Positions 33,244-40,542 of a DNA stretch of 64,000 bases are shown here, piece after piece (the first letter of the stretch is position 1; every line of letters begins with the position of its first letter). The DNA comes from an uncultured Alphaproteobacteria bacterium. Lineage in GTDB: Bacteria > Pseudomonadota > Alphaproteobacteria > RF32 > CAG-239. The position numbers were made by a program, and so were the translations under genes. Location: assembly GCA_934271715.1 (NCBI GenBank), contig CAKQRZ010000008.1:28930-92929 (forward strand). The letters are read 5' to 3'. Below the pieces are notes generated by a model. The model made no database searches. It had not been told where the DNA came from and saw nothing but the letters and a program-made list of their open reading frames with translations.

Positions 33244-34662
33244 ACGCGTAAAAATCACCAATACGGTAATAACCTCCAAACGCCCCAGCAGCATTGCAAA
33301 ACACAGCAAATATTTGACACTTTCCGAAAAAAAAGCAAAGTTGCCGCTAGGACCAATAACTTCAACGCCGCCAACCCCGACATTTGTCATACAAGCCACG
33401 CTCGCTGCCAGAGAAGTGCTGAAATCAACACCACACAAACTGATGGCAACCCCTATGAGCAGCATACTTATAATAAAAGAGAAAACATACACAAATACTG
33501 ATGTTATCACATTTTGAGGAGGATTAACAATTCCGACACGCAGAGGAATGATTCTGTTTGGTTCTACCATAGACAACACATATTTATGCAAATATGCATA
33601 AATCAGCTGCCAGCGGAAGATTTTTATTGAACCGCTAGTAGACCCTGTACATCCTCCGCTTAAAGAAAGCAGCATAAATACGGCGCTTGTCCAAACTCCC
33701 CACTCTACAAAATCGGTTGAAGAAAGTCCCGTTGTTGTCATCACCGAAATAACGCTGAAAAAGCTGTATCTCAAACTCTGTGCCAAAGAATAATCAGATG
33801 TTGCAAACAAATAAAGACTGACAAATAAACCGCAATAAAACACCATCTTCAAAAATACTGAAACCTGATAATTTTTATTAGCATTGCCATGCCTGAATAT
33901 CAAAATATAAAAAGTCAGCGGCAAAGAGCCTGCAAGCATAAAAAACATAATAACAATTTCTATTGATATACTGTTAAAAGCGGCTATTGAGTTATTTTTT
34001 GTAGAAAATCCACCAGTTCCGATTGACGACATAGCATGATTGACGGCATCAAACCAGCTCATACCGCACAAATCCAAAGTTATGGTGCAAATAACAACCA
34101 ACATTGTATAAACAATCACTATTCTTTTGGCTATATAGCTGAATTTAGGCATAAATTTATCATTTGAATCAGAATTTTCACGTTGAAAGATTCGCATTCC
34201 GCCAATCCCCAAAAACGGCAGAAGCGCCACAGCAAAAATCACAATTCCCAAACCACCGAGAAAATTCAAAATCGACCGCCATAACAAAATAGAACGCGGC
34301 AAACTTTCCACATCGGCAAGTATTGTGGCTCCCGTTCCGGTAATTCCCGAAACAGTTTCAAAAAAAACATCGGCAAACGTATAATTTTGATTAAAAAACA
34401 AAAACGGCAGCGAGGCAAACGCCCCGACAATGCACCAACTGACCGTGGTTACCAAATAAGCCTGTTTCAGCGAGATTTTTTCAACCTTAGTGTAATTGGC
34501 TAAAAACAGTGAAAAGCCGAAAAACATGGTTATGACCGCCGCCGGAATAAACGGAGAACGCGTGTAGACGTCTTCGGCTAAATCCAAACCGGCAGGCACA
34601 AACATAATCAGCCCTAAAATACCCAGAATATATCCGCTAATCATAAAAACGGGCTGCCACAT
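33226..34662 (-). CDS. trkH: Trk-type potassium uptake membrane subunit
   Basis: 478 residues, about ten membrane helices in four M1-P-M2 repeats. The four filter loops are SGITGTGATIL, SSIGTGGFSTKN, VMTTTGLSST and NVGVGGVEVIGP, each with the conserved Gly; the intramembrane loop LSLSGGCTGSTSGSIK lies in the third repeat. It imports K+ and normally needs the NAD-binding partner TrkA, absent from the window. Confidence 0.92.
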   Translation of the reverse strand: MWQPVFMISGYILGILGLIMFVPAGLDLAEDVYTRSPFIPAAVITMFFGFSLFLANYTKVEKISLKQAYLVTTVSWCIVGAFASLPFLFFNQNYTFADVFFETVSGITGTGATILADVESLPRSILLWRSILNFLGGLGIVIFAVALLPFLGIGGMRIFQRENSDSNDKFMPKFSYIAKRIVIVYTMLVVICTITLDLCGMSWFDAVNHAMSSIGTGGFSTKNNSIAAFNSISIEIVIMFFMLAGSLPLTFYILIFRHGNANKNYQVSVFLKMVFYCGLFVSLYLFATSDYSLAQSLRYSFFSVISVMTTTGLSSTDFVEWGVWTSAVFMLLSLSGGCTGSTSGSIKIFRWQLIYAYLHKYVLSMVEPNRIIPLRVGIVNPPQNVITSVFVYVFSFIISMLLIGVAISLCGVDFSTSLAASVACMTNVGVGGVEVIGPSGNFAFFSESVKYLLCFAMLLGRLEVITVLVIFTRSFWRN

Positions 34663-34672
34663 TTTTTAATCC

Positions 34673-35539
34673 TTACCGCAAAGCCACATTGCGCGCTAAT
34701 TTTTTATCTACCAGCGCCTTGTTGATAAATATGCCATGCACAAAGCACAAAGCCGTAGCCGTATGATTATAGGTTTCGGCCACCACTTCGCAATGCACTT
34801 TGCGGCCATTGCTGACTTGCTCCAGATACTTTACAGCAGCTTCCGTATCATACTGCGACGGGTCGGAATAGATGCCGTAAAGATACATAAATTTGCCGCC
34901 GGCGTATAAGCTGTTAGGGCCGGCTATTTTTACTTCATCATACAAATGCTCCGGCTCCGGAAGATACTCTAAATTCAGCGATTCGTTTTTATAGTAATAA
35001 TCGCTTAGACTGCCTTTATAAAAAACATCGCGGTACTGCTCTTCTTTTATATTCTCAGCTTCTGCAGTTTTTTCGGCCCGCTCGGCTAAAGCCTGCTGCT
35101 TAGTTTCGGCGAATGTCGGTTCATTTCCGGCCGGCAGAGCAGCGTTATTTTCTTCACGCGGCTCATAGCGGGCTTTATTAAATTTTGCCACATTCCAGCT
35201 GACAAAACGAACTTTTTCATCTTTAGCTTCCGGTTCATTTTTTTCTGCTTCTTTCGGCATATTCTGCACAATTTGCCCTAAAGAAGAACGCATTTCCGCC
35301 AGTTTTTCTTCAATTTTTTCGGCAGTTTGTTTTTTTATCAAAGCCGCCTGCTGCACAGGCTCCGGCATTTTATGCTGATAATCCGCCCATAATCCCGCAA
35401 GCTCATGACGGTAAAACGCCAGCAGTACGATAATCGTCACAAACGGATGACGCAGAGGATAAGTCAATCCTAAATAAATTCTATACAGAAATGCGCCGAA
35501 ACCTTTTGTTTTCATATCATCCCACTCGCGTTTAGACAT
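34673..35539 (-). CDS. Membrane-anchored protein with C-terminal SNase-like fold
   Basis: 288 residues. One membrane helix near 30-45 (HPFVTIIVLLAFY) follows a basic cytoplasmic N-terminus, then a long charged coiled-coil/linker with Glu/Lys runs. The last 85 residues (GPNSLYAGGKFMYLYGIYSD, AAVKYLEQVSNGRKVHCEVV, TALCFVHGIFINKALVDKKL) follow the pattern of staphylococcal-nuclease OB folds, though the catalytic Arg/Asp/Glu set is not clearly kept, so it may be a non-catalytic binding domain. It abuts metG by one base and is probably co-transcribed with it. Confidence 0.6.
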   Translation of the reverse strand: MSKREWDDMKTKGFGAFLYRIYLGLTYPLRHPFVTIIVLLAFYRHELAGLWADYQHKMPEPVQQAALIKKQTAEKIEEKLAEMRSSLGQIVQNMPKEAEKNEPEAKDEKVRFVSWNVAKFNKARYEPREENNAALPAGNEPTFAETKQQALAERAEKTAEAENIKEEQYRDVFYKGSLSDYYYKNESLNLEYLPEPEHLYDEVKIAGPNSLYAGGKFMYLYGIYSDPSQYDTEAAVKYLEQVSNGRKVHCEVVAETYNHTATALCFVHGIFINKALVDKKLARNVALR

Positions 35540-37237
35540 CTATTTTGCTCCGCTGTATTTTTGCTGCAATTCGGCGGCTCTTTCCGGTGTAATGCGTTCA
35601 AACAAAGCTTCTCCGGCTTCAAAAGCATGACCGGCTTTCAGCGCCGACATTTCTTTTTCTACATTAAAATCTTTCAGCGACGGCATATCTTTAGAAGTCA
35701 AACCGAACTTAGCCATAATTTTTTCGGCGGTATCAGGCATAAACGGAGCGCTTAAAATTGCATAAATTCTTACTAAATTCAAACACAGACGCAAAATTGT
35801 GGCAGCTCTGGTCTGGTCTTCTTTAATAACCATCCACGGCTCGGTTGTAGAAATATAGTTATTTCCTTCAACCCAAATCGCCCGCAATTCCGCCGTTGCT
35901 TTACGGAACTCCATTTCATTTAAATATTTGAAATAGTCGTTAACGCTGGCTTGCAAAACCTTAATCAGCTCTTTATCTTCAGCCTGCAGCTCGCCGCCCG
36001 CCGGCACCTGAGCGCCCAGCTTGGAAGCCGTCATTTTCATAACGCGCTGTGCAAAGTTGCCCAAAACGCCGTTCAAATCTTTATTAACCGTATTTACAAA
36101 GCTTTCAAAAGTGAAAGATGAATCCGAACTTTCCGGAGCGTTAGCCATCAGCCAATAACGCCAGTAGTCAGCCGGAAATTCTTTAACTGCATCTTCGGCG
36201 AACACACCGCGGTGTTCAGACTTAGAGAATTTTCCGCCCTCAAAAGTCAGATAGCTGAAACCTTTCAAAAAGTCTACTTTAGTCCAGTTTTCGCCCGTAC
36301 CCAGCAAAGTTGCCGGAAAAGTGATAGAGTGATAAGGCACATTGTCTTTGCCCATAAACTCAACATAACGCACATCTTTAGCATCCAGCCACCAATCTTT
36401 CCAGTTACGCTCTGCCGGATTTTCGTCCGACCATTGCTTAGTAATACCGATATAGCCGATTGGAGCGTCAAACCACACATAAAATACCTTGTCTTCAAAC
36501 CCCGGTTTATTAACCGGAAAACCCCATTTCAAATCGCGGGTAATACAGCGCGGCTGCAAACCCTCTTTAACCCACTTTTTAGCAATGGAATAAGCCACAT
36601 CAGGCCAGAAAGCCTCTTTAGTTTTGAGCCATTCCACCAATTTTGTTTCAATTTTCGGCAAGTTTAAAAACAGATGTTTGGTTTCGCGCACTTCCAGATT
36701 AGTGCTGCCGGAAATGGTGCTGCGCGGATTGATTAAATCTGTCGGTTCCAAAACTTTGGTGCAGTTTTCGCATTGGTCGCCGCGGGCTTTTTCATATCCG
36801 CAATGCGGGCAGGTACCGGTAATGTAGCGGTCAGCCAAAAACATTTTATCATCAACCGAATAAACCTGCTTCATCGTTCTTTCTTCAATAAAGCCGTTCT
36901 TATCCAGCTGCGAAAAAATATGATAAGTCATTTCTTTGTTTTGTTCGCTGGAAGTGCGTCCGAAATAATCAAATGACAAATTAAAATCTTTATATGTCTG
37001 AATATGGCGGGCATGATACTTATCGCAATATTCTTCTACCGGCATCCCCTCTTTCAGAGCGCCGACTTCCGAGGCTGTGCCGTGTTCGTCGTTTCCGCAA
37101 ATATACAAAACTTCATTACCCAGCATTCGCATATAACGGGCATAAACATCAGACGGCAGCAGACAGCCGACCATGTGGCCGAGGTGCGGAATCCCGTTAA
37201 TATACGGCAAAGCGGAAGTAATCAAGACTTTTGACAT
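35540..37237 (-). CDS. metG: Methionyl-tRNA synthetase
   Basis: 565 residues. Class I signature as HLGH in YINGIPHLGHMVGCLLP, KMSKS-like GGKFSKSEHRG, and a zinc knuckle CPHCGYEKARGDQCENC. It charges initiator and elongator tRNA(Met). There is no C-terminal EMAP-like dimerisation domain, so it is the short form. Confidence 0.96.
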   Translation of the reverse strand: MSKVLITSALPYINGIPHLGHMVGCLLPSDVYARYMRMLGNEVLYICGNDEHGTASEVGALKEGMPVEEYCDKYHARHIQTYKDFNLSFDYFGRTSSEQNKEMTYHIFSQLDKNGFIEERTMKQVYSVDDKMFLADRYITGTCPHCGYEKARGDQCENCTKVLEPTDLINPRSTISGSTNLEVRETKHLFLNLPKIETKLVEWLKTKEAFWPDVAYSIAKKWVKEGLQPRCITRDLKWGFPVNKPGFEDKVFYVWFDAPIGYIGITKQWSDENPAERNWKDWWLDAKDVRYVEFMGKDNVPYHSITFPATLLGTGENWTKVDFLKGFSYLTFEGGKFSKSEHRGVFAEDAVKEFPADYWRYWLMANAPESSDSSFTFESFVNTVNKDLNGVLGNFAQRVMKMTASKLGAQVPAGGELQAEDKELIKVLQASVNDYFKYLNEMEFRKATAELRAIWVEGNNYISTTEPWMVIKEDQTRAATILRLCLNLVRIYAILSAPFMPDTAEKIMAKFGLTSKDMPSLKDFNVEKEMSALKAGHAFEAGEALFERITPERAAELQQKYSGAK

Positions 37238-37357
37238 ATTTACATTTCTCCTTATAAGACTAAAACAATAATGCTTGGAGTTTACTCTATTTTGCTAAAA
37301 TCTCAAGCAAAAAGACAAAATACGCTACAATTTTTTAGTTAGCATAAAATATCAAAG

Positions 37358-37379
37358 GGCGGAGCTTGAAAACCCCGCC
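37358..37379 (-). terminator. Hairpin after the 23-aa peptide gene
   Basis: On the minus strand GGCGGGG pairs with CTCCGCC (one wobble) across 8 bases; the T tail is imperfect. Lies 14 bases after the peptide stop. Confidence 0.55.
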
Positions 37380-37392
37380 TCACCATACTATA

Positions 37393-37464
37393 CTATTTTA
37401 ATAGAAGGATGATGATTTTTAGCACTAAAACTATAATGCTAAGAACTTTGATTGTATCGTTCAT
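37393..37464 (-). CDS. 23-residue hydrophobic peptide, candidate type I toxin (locus 1)
   Basis: ATG 37464 to TAG 37393. The peptide starts MNDTIKVLSIIVLVLK and ends IIILLLK: one membrane-spanning helix with basic ends, like Ibs, TisB or AapA toxins. GAAAGG before the ATG is a ribosome site, but its bases pair with CCTTTC about 20 bases upstream (plus-strand 37471-37476 and 37496-37501), so it would be masked in the mRNA. The leader of about 170 nt begins with a hairpin (37609-37636), and an antisense promoter (37531-37559) points to that hairpin. All of this is mirrored at 56813-57069. Toxicity is inferred. Confidence 0.55.
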   Translation of the reverse strand: MNDTIKVLSIIVLVLKIIILLLK

Positions 37465-37530
37465 CTCTTTCCTTTCAGCTCATCTGAGCGGCTACGAAAG
37501 GGATAAACCCGCCTAAATTTGCTAAAAGCC

Positions 37531-37559
37531 TTGACTTTTATACAAAAATAGGTTATCTT
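37531..37559 (+). promoter_or_regulatory. Antisense RNA promoter, locus 1
   Basis: TTGACT, 17-bp spacer, TATCTT on the plus strand, inside the leader of the minus-strand peptide mRNA. The equivalent site exists at locus 2 (56922-56950). Confidence 0.6.
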
Positions 37560-37565
37560 TAGCTT

Positions 37566-37645
37566 AGAAATGAGTTAAAGTTTGGGTTTAACCCTTTCTA
37601 GTTAATATAACGTCCAGTGCGCTAACACCGGACGTTAAATTTTAT
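37566..37645 (+). ncRNA. Candidate antitoxin antisense RNA, about 75 nt (locus 1)
   Basis: It would run from the promoter at 37531-37559 to the hairpin AACGTCC (37609-37615)/GGACGTT (37630-37636) followed by AAATTTT. It is fully complementary to the first part of the peptide mRNA leader. It contains no credible reading frame. The homologous RNA at locus 2 has the same length and ends at the equivalent hairpin. Confidence 0.5.
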
Positions 37646-37669
37646 AATCGTTTTATTTTGTAAAAGCAA
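37641..37669 (-). promoter_or_regulatory. Promoter of the 23-aa peptide mRNA
   Basis: On the minus strand TTGCTT, 17-bp spacer, TATAAA; predicted start near 37634, at the base of the 5' hairpin. Confidence 0.5.
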
Positions 37670-37700
37670 GAAAAATAAATTATTTGCAGAGTGCCGTAAA

Positions 37701-37832
37701 CTACATTTCAAATACCAATACGCAGCCGCTTTTACCATTATTTTCGCAAGCGTGGCATAATGAGTTTATTTCTGATATTTTAATTCCGCTAAGACATTTT
37801 TTTGAAGCGCAAAAAGCATCTCCATAATACGC
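37701..37832 (-). pseudogene. Out-of-frame C-terminal end of the prepilin at 37766
   Basis: In the alternative frame this reads AYYGDAFCASKKCLSG, SEINSLCHACENN and GCVLVFEM before a TAG at 37703-37701, the conserved Cys-rich ending of the prepilin family. The frame is lost at an A6 run (plus-strand T6, 37833-37838); A7 would restore it. Confidence 0.75.
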
Positions 37833-38545
37833 TTTTTTACCAAATAAACATTGTTAACCACCGAATGCAGAGGATAAAACACATTTTGAACAATTTCTTG
37901 ACACAGTTTAGGAGAAAATGAGCTAGATTTATAACCATCATCATCTGTTGTTATACCGCCTAAATAAAAGTCTATTACGACAAGTTTATTTCTTACAAAA
38001 AATTGCAGATAATTGCCTAAATCATCACGAATGCCAACGGTACCTTTATCATACCAACTTGACGGCAGCAAGCCAAGAGCTTCAACTACGTTTATATAGC
38101 TATAAAACATTTGTCCGCTCTTATCGCCTCTTATTTTTAATTCATCCGCCGGTTTAATCAATCCGTTAATAATACAAGAATATTGCTCCACCGCCTTGTT
38201 GATTTTCCACTTTTCCATAGCCTTGGAATATCCGGCAATCCCGCCGACACTCAGCACACCGATAATTGCCAGCACGCCCAGCATTTCAATCATAGACCGA
38301 CCAGATTGTGAATAAGCACTAAACCCACGTCCCCGGCACCCGTCATTCTTGGGTTTATCCCAAGAATCTTCTCTCAACCAACACTTATGCAATAATAAGG
38401 CTAATTTATTGACTAGGTTAGTACCTTGTTGGGACAGGATTCCAGGCACAAGGCCTAGAATGACTGGTGCTGGAGGCGATAGTCTGTTGCCTCCACCTAC
38501 TCTTCCCCTGCTCTTTTCTCTTAAAAATTCTCTGCTCTTCAACAT
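37766..38545 (-). CDS. Type IV prepilin-like protein, repeat-bearing leader, frameshifted 3' end
   Basis: A strong ribosome site (AGGAGGAATAAG) precedes ATG 38545. The first 80 residues include LSPPAPVILGLVPGIL and NLVNKLALLLHKCW, translations of the dispersed palindromic repeat and its companion, then SGRSMIEMLGVLAIIGVLSV, the class III prepilin signal. The globular domain follows to NNVYLVKK. There the frame leaves the family consensus: the encoded end RIMEMLFALQKN is nonsense and the real Cys-rich end is in the next frame down to 37701. The cause is one missing A in an A run. This could be a pseudogene, a homopolymer phase switch or a sequence error. Confidence 0.7.
   Translation of the reverse strand: MLKSREFLREKSRGRVGGGNRLSPPAPVILGLVPGILSQQGTNLVNKLALLLHKCWLREDSWDKPKNDGCRGRGFSAYSQSGRSMIEMLGVLAIIGVLSVGGIAGYSKAMEKWKINKAVEQYSCIINGLIKPADELKIRGDKSGQMFYSYINVVEALGLLPSSWYDKGTVGIRDDLGNYLQFFVRNKLVVIDFYLGGITTDDDGYKSSSFSPKLCQEIVQNVFYPLHSVVNNVYLVKKRIMEMLFALQKNVLAELKYQK
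38346..38369 (+). repeat. Palindrome within prepilin leader (variant)
   Basis: ATTCTTGGG-TTTATC-CCAAGAAT-type hairpin preceded by CCCGGCACCCGTC, a variant of the dispersed element, inside the translated leader. Confidence 0.6.
38435..38473 (-). repeat. Dispersed palindromic element, copy f
   Basis: AGGATTCCAGGCACAAGGCC, then TAGAATGACTGGTGCTGG; inverted relative to 4223 and translated in frame (PAPVILGLVPGIL) in the prepilin leader. Confidence 0.8.
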
Positions 38546-38561
38546 CTTATTCCTCCTATTA

Positions 38562-38594
38562 TGTGTAAAAAAAACGACCGTTATTTTTACACAC
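38562..38594 (-). repeat. Dyad repeat with GTGTAAAAA arms, left copy
   Basis: Arms GTGTAAAAA/TTTTTACAC around a conserved AACGACCGTT centre. Its first 21 bases (38562-38582) are a perfect inverted copy of 38717-38737, 134 bases away. The full unit recurs at 63933-63966. It lies 17 bases upstream of the prepilin start codon on the minus strand. Confidence 0.7.
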
Positions 38595-38716
38595 TATAAA
38601 CAAGACGCTGAAAAGTCTCACAAATCTGCAAAAAACATCGCAAATATAAAAAGTTATTGCAAATTTTAGCAACCTCTGTTACATTACTAAAAACAGCCTA
38701 AAAACTGTCCCTTTTA

Positions 38717-38738
38717 AACGGTCGTTTTTTTTACACAC
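38717..38738 (+). repeat. Dyad repeat, right half copy (inverted to 38562)
   Basis: AACGGTCGTT, then T-run and ACACAC; perfect inverted match of 21 bases to 38562-38582. The segment between (38583-38716) is AT-rich, without a gene, and lies upstream of the minus-strand prepilin. Confidence 0.7.
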
Positions 38739-38823
38739 TTCCGCCTCTTCCAACGCTTTGATTTTATTAAATTAAAATTCTCTTTACTTTATACTTCTCT
38801 TACATTAAAATTATAATTGGATA

Positions 38824-39015
38824 GGCGATAGTCTGTCTGGGGTGTGGTAGCCTCGTAGATATACGTCTTATGCAAAGACGATAAATAACGCATACCTTCT
38901 AGCGAGAGCTGGAAGGTAGCAAAATGTGCTATATTCGCAATGGCTAATATGCTACACTATTTTATATCTAGTAGTTACCAACTTCCAGCTGCTTCGTCCA
39001 AAGCAGCTTTTTTTG
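38824..39015 (+). ncRNA. Candidate structured small RNA upstream of a prepilin gene
   Basis: TATAAT at 38812-38817 is a possible -10; the -35 is weak. The region has CGTCTT/AAGACG (38864-38880), an 11-bp stem TACCTTCTAGC-GAGA-GCTGGAAGGTA (38893-38918) closed by a GNRA tetraloop, GTAGCA/TGCTAC (38916-38954), and a terminator AGCTGCTT/AAGCAGCT plus T-run (38987-39015). No protein is credible here. Family unknown; 6S-like or a cis leader of the prepilin at 39046 are options. Confidence 0.5.
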
Positions 39016-39045
39016 TTACACGAAAAATAATGAAAGGAAGTTACG

Positions 39046-39720
39046 ATGAAACAAAATCAATTTGGCCGCTCAATGATAGAAATGCTTGGCGTACTGGCGA
39101 TTATAGGGGTATTGTCAGTCGGCGGGATTGCCGGCTATTCCAAGGCGATGCGAATGTGGAATTCCAATATGCAAAAAGAACAAATTACCCAGCTTCTGCA
39201 CTCTTTGGTCCGGCTGCGCTATGAACTGCCTCACGAAAAAACTACCGATACTCAATATAATACCATTGACATTTTAAATGCCTTAAATGAAATTCCTACC
39301 GGCTTAACTTATATAAATGGAAGCTTAAAAGATAAAAACGGCAATTCATACAAGGGGTTTTACGGACAGAATTGTTGGCCAAAATCACAAGATGACAAAA
39401 GTCTGGTTTGCGCTTTTCAGATGAATTTCAGCGCAAATCTGATAAAAACAGATTCATCTTTAGTCCCGGCTTCTGAAGATTTATGCGAGAATATGATTTA
39501 TGCTGCTAAAGAAATTGCCCAAGATATTAACAACATCACGACTTTTTGGGGAAACACTAAAGATGATAACGACCCAAACCATTGGCGCGGCTACACCCAA
39601 AAACAGCCTTTTGATTATAATACCATAAAAACAGCCACACCTCTGCAAATCAAAGAAATGTGCAAGCAATGTCAAGAACATTCATATTGCTCTGTATCCA
39701 TACACTTAAAACCAAGCTAA
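39046..39720 (+). CDS. Type IV prepilin-like protein with minimal leader
   Basis: 224 residues. Leader MKQNQFG, then RSMIEMLGVLAIIGVLSVGGIAGYSKAM: textbook length for a prepilin signal, with Arg at +1 as in the whole family. GAAAGGAAGTTACG precedes the ATG. The globular domain differs more than in the other copies (FWGNTKDDNDPNHWRGYTQ) but ends with MCKQCQEHSYC. No CT tract or repeat insertion. It follows the folded RNA region and is convergent with the ribosomal operon. Confidence 0.8.
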   Translation: MKQNQFGRSMIEMLGVLAIIGVLSVGGIAGYSKAMRMWNSNMQKEQITQLLHSLVRLRYELPHEKTTDTQYNTIDILNALNEIPTGLTYINGSLKDKNGNSYKGFYGQNCWPKSQDDKSLVCAFQMNFSANLIKTDSSLVPASEDLCENMIYAAKEIAQDINNITTFWGNTKDDNDPNHWRGYTQKQPFDYNTIKTATPLQIKEMCKQCQEHSYCSVSIHLKPS

Positions 39721-39743
39721 AATTTGCCTAAGCTATACATACT

Positions 39744-39775
39744 AAAAAGCTCCGTTTATTGAAACGGAGCTTTTT
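39744..39775. terminator. Terminator shared by the prepilin and the ribosomal operon
   Basis: AAAAAGCTCCGTTT-ATTG-AAACGGAGCTTTTT, perfect stem with T-runs on both strands. Confidence 0.9.
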
Positions 39776-39804
39776 ATAACAAAAGAAATTAACACATACG
39801 TTAA

Positions 39805-40266
39805 TTATTTAGCAGCAACAAAGCTAACTTTGCCGCCTGCTTTTTCAACAGCTTCAACAGCTGATTTAGAAGCAGAGTCAACAGTAATGTTGATGCTGCT
39901 GGTAACCGCACCGCGTGCAAGCAAGCGAATGCCGTCCAGCTGCTTAGAAACAACATTAGAATTCAGCAAAGATTCAACATTGATGTTTTTAGCGTCCAGT
40001 TTGCCGGCATCAATAGCTTTTTGAATAGTATCCAAGTTTACAACGGCAAATGTCTTTGCAAACGGATTTTTAAAGCCATGCTTAGGCAGCTGACGGTATA
40101 AAGGCATTTGACCGCCTTCAAAACCGCATTTAGCACCGCCGGAACGAGCTTTTTGACCTTTGTGGCCTAAACCGCAGGTTTTGCCTTTACCGGAACCGAT
40201 ACCACGACCAACGCGTTTACGATTTTTTGTCGCACCTTCGTTATCTTTTAATTCATTCAGTTTCAT
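39805..40266 (-). CDS. rplO: 50S ribosomal protein L15
   Basis: 153 residues. NRKRVGRGIGSGKGKTCGLGHKGQKARSG-type Gly/Lys-rich N-terminus and FEGGQMPLYRQLPKHGF are diagnostic. Late assembly protein of the large subunit. It is the last gene of the operon here; secY, adk, rpsM, rpsK, rpoA and rplQ, which usually follow, are absent and a terminator comes instead. Confidence 0.97.
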   Translation of the reverse strand: MKLNELKDNEGATKNRKRVGRGIGSGKGKTCGLGHKGQKARSGGAKCGFEGGQMPLYRQLPKHGFKNPFAKTFAVVNLDTIQKAIDAGKLDAKNINVESLLNSNVVSKQLDGIRLLARGAVTSSINITVDSASKSAVEAVEKAGGKVSFVAAK

Positions 40267-40319
40267 TTTTTTTACCTTATAGTTAATACCTAGCTAAAGC
40301 AGAAAAACTTTCAGAGGCT

Positions 40320-40346
40320 GCCGGAAGAGTATAATGCTCTCCCGGC
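40320..40346 (-). promoter_or_regulatory. Hairpin between rpmD and rplO
   Basis: GCCGG-AAGAG/CTCTC-CCGGC stem with a 7-base loop, without T tail, in the unusually wide gap (87 bases) between rpmD and rplO. It may be a processing or attenuation site. Confidence 0.4.
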
Positions 40347-40353
40347 TGGCTTC

Positions 40354-40539
40354 CTATTCTTCCACTTTTACCAAGTGAGCCACTTTTTTGATAAGACCGC
40401 GGATAGCCGGAGTATCTTCTACTTCAACTGTGCGGCCGGTTTTGGTTAATCCCAAGCTCTTCAAGTGAGTTTCTTGAATAGCCGGGCGGCCGATTGTGCT
40501 ACCAGTTCTGGTAACTTTGATAGTTTTTTTAGCAGCCAT
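40354..40539 (-). CDS. rpmD: 50S ribosomal protein L30
   Basis: 61 residues; KKTIKVTRTGSTIGRPAIQ, THLKSLGLTKTGRTVEVEDT and PAIRGLIKKVAHLVKV match the short bacterial L30. It lies 3 bases after rpsE, in the standard order. Confidence 0.95.
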   Translation of the reverse strand: MAAKKTIKVTRTGSTIGRPAIQETHLKSLGLTKTGRTVEVEDTPAIRGLIKKVAHLVKVEE

Positions 40540-40542
40540 AGA

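Noticed and set aside
38940..39224. 94-residue plus-strand frame starting MANMLHYF
   Set aside because: It runs through a terminator and then through the prepilin gene in another frame; its first part is the folded RNA region.
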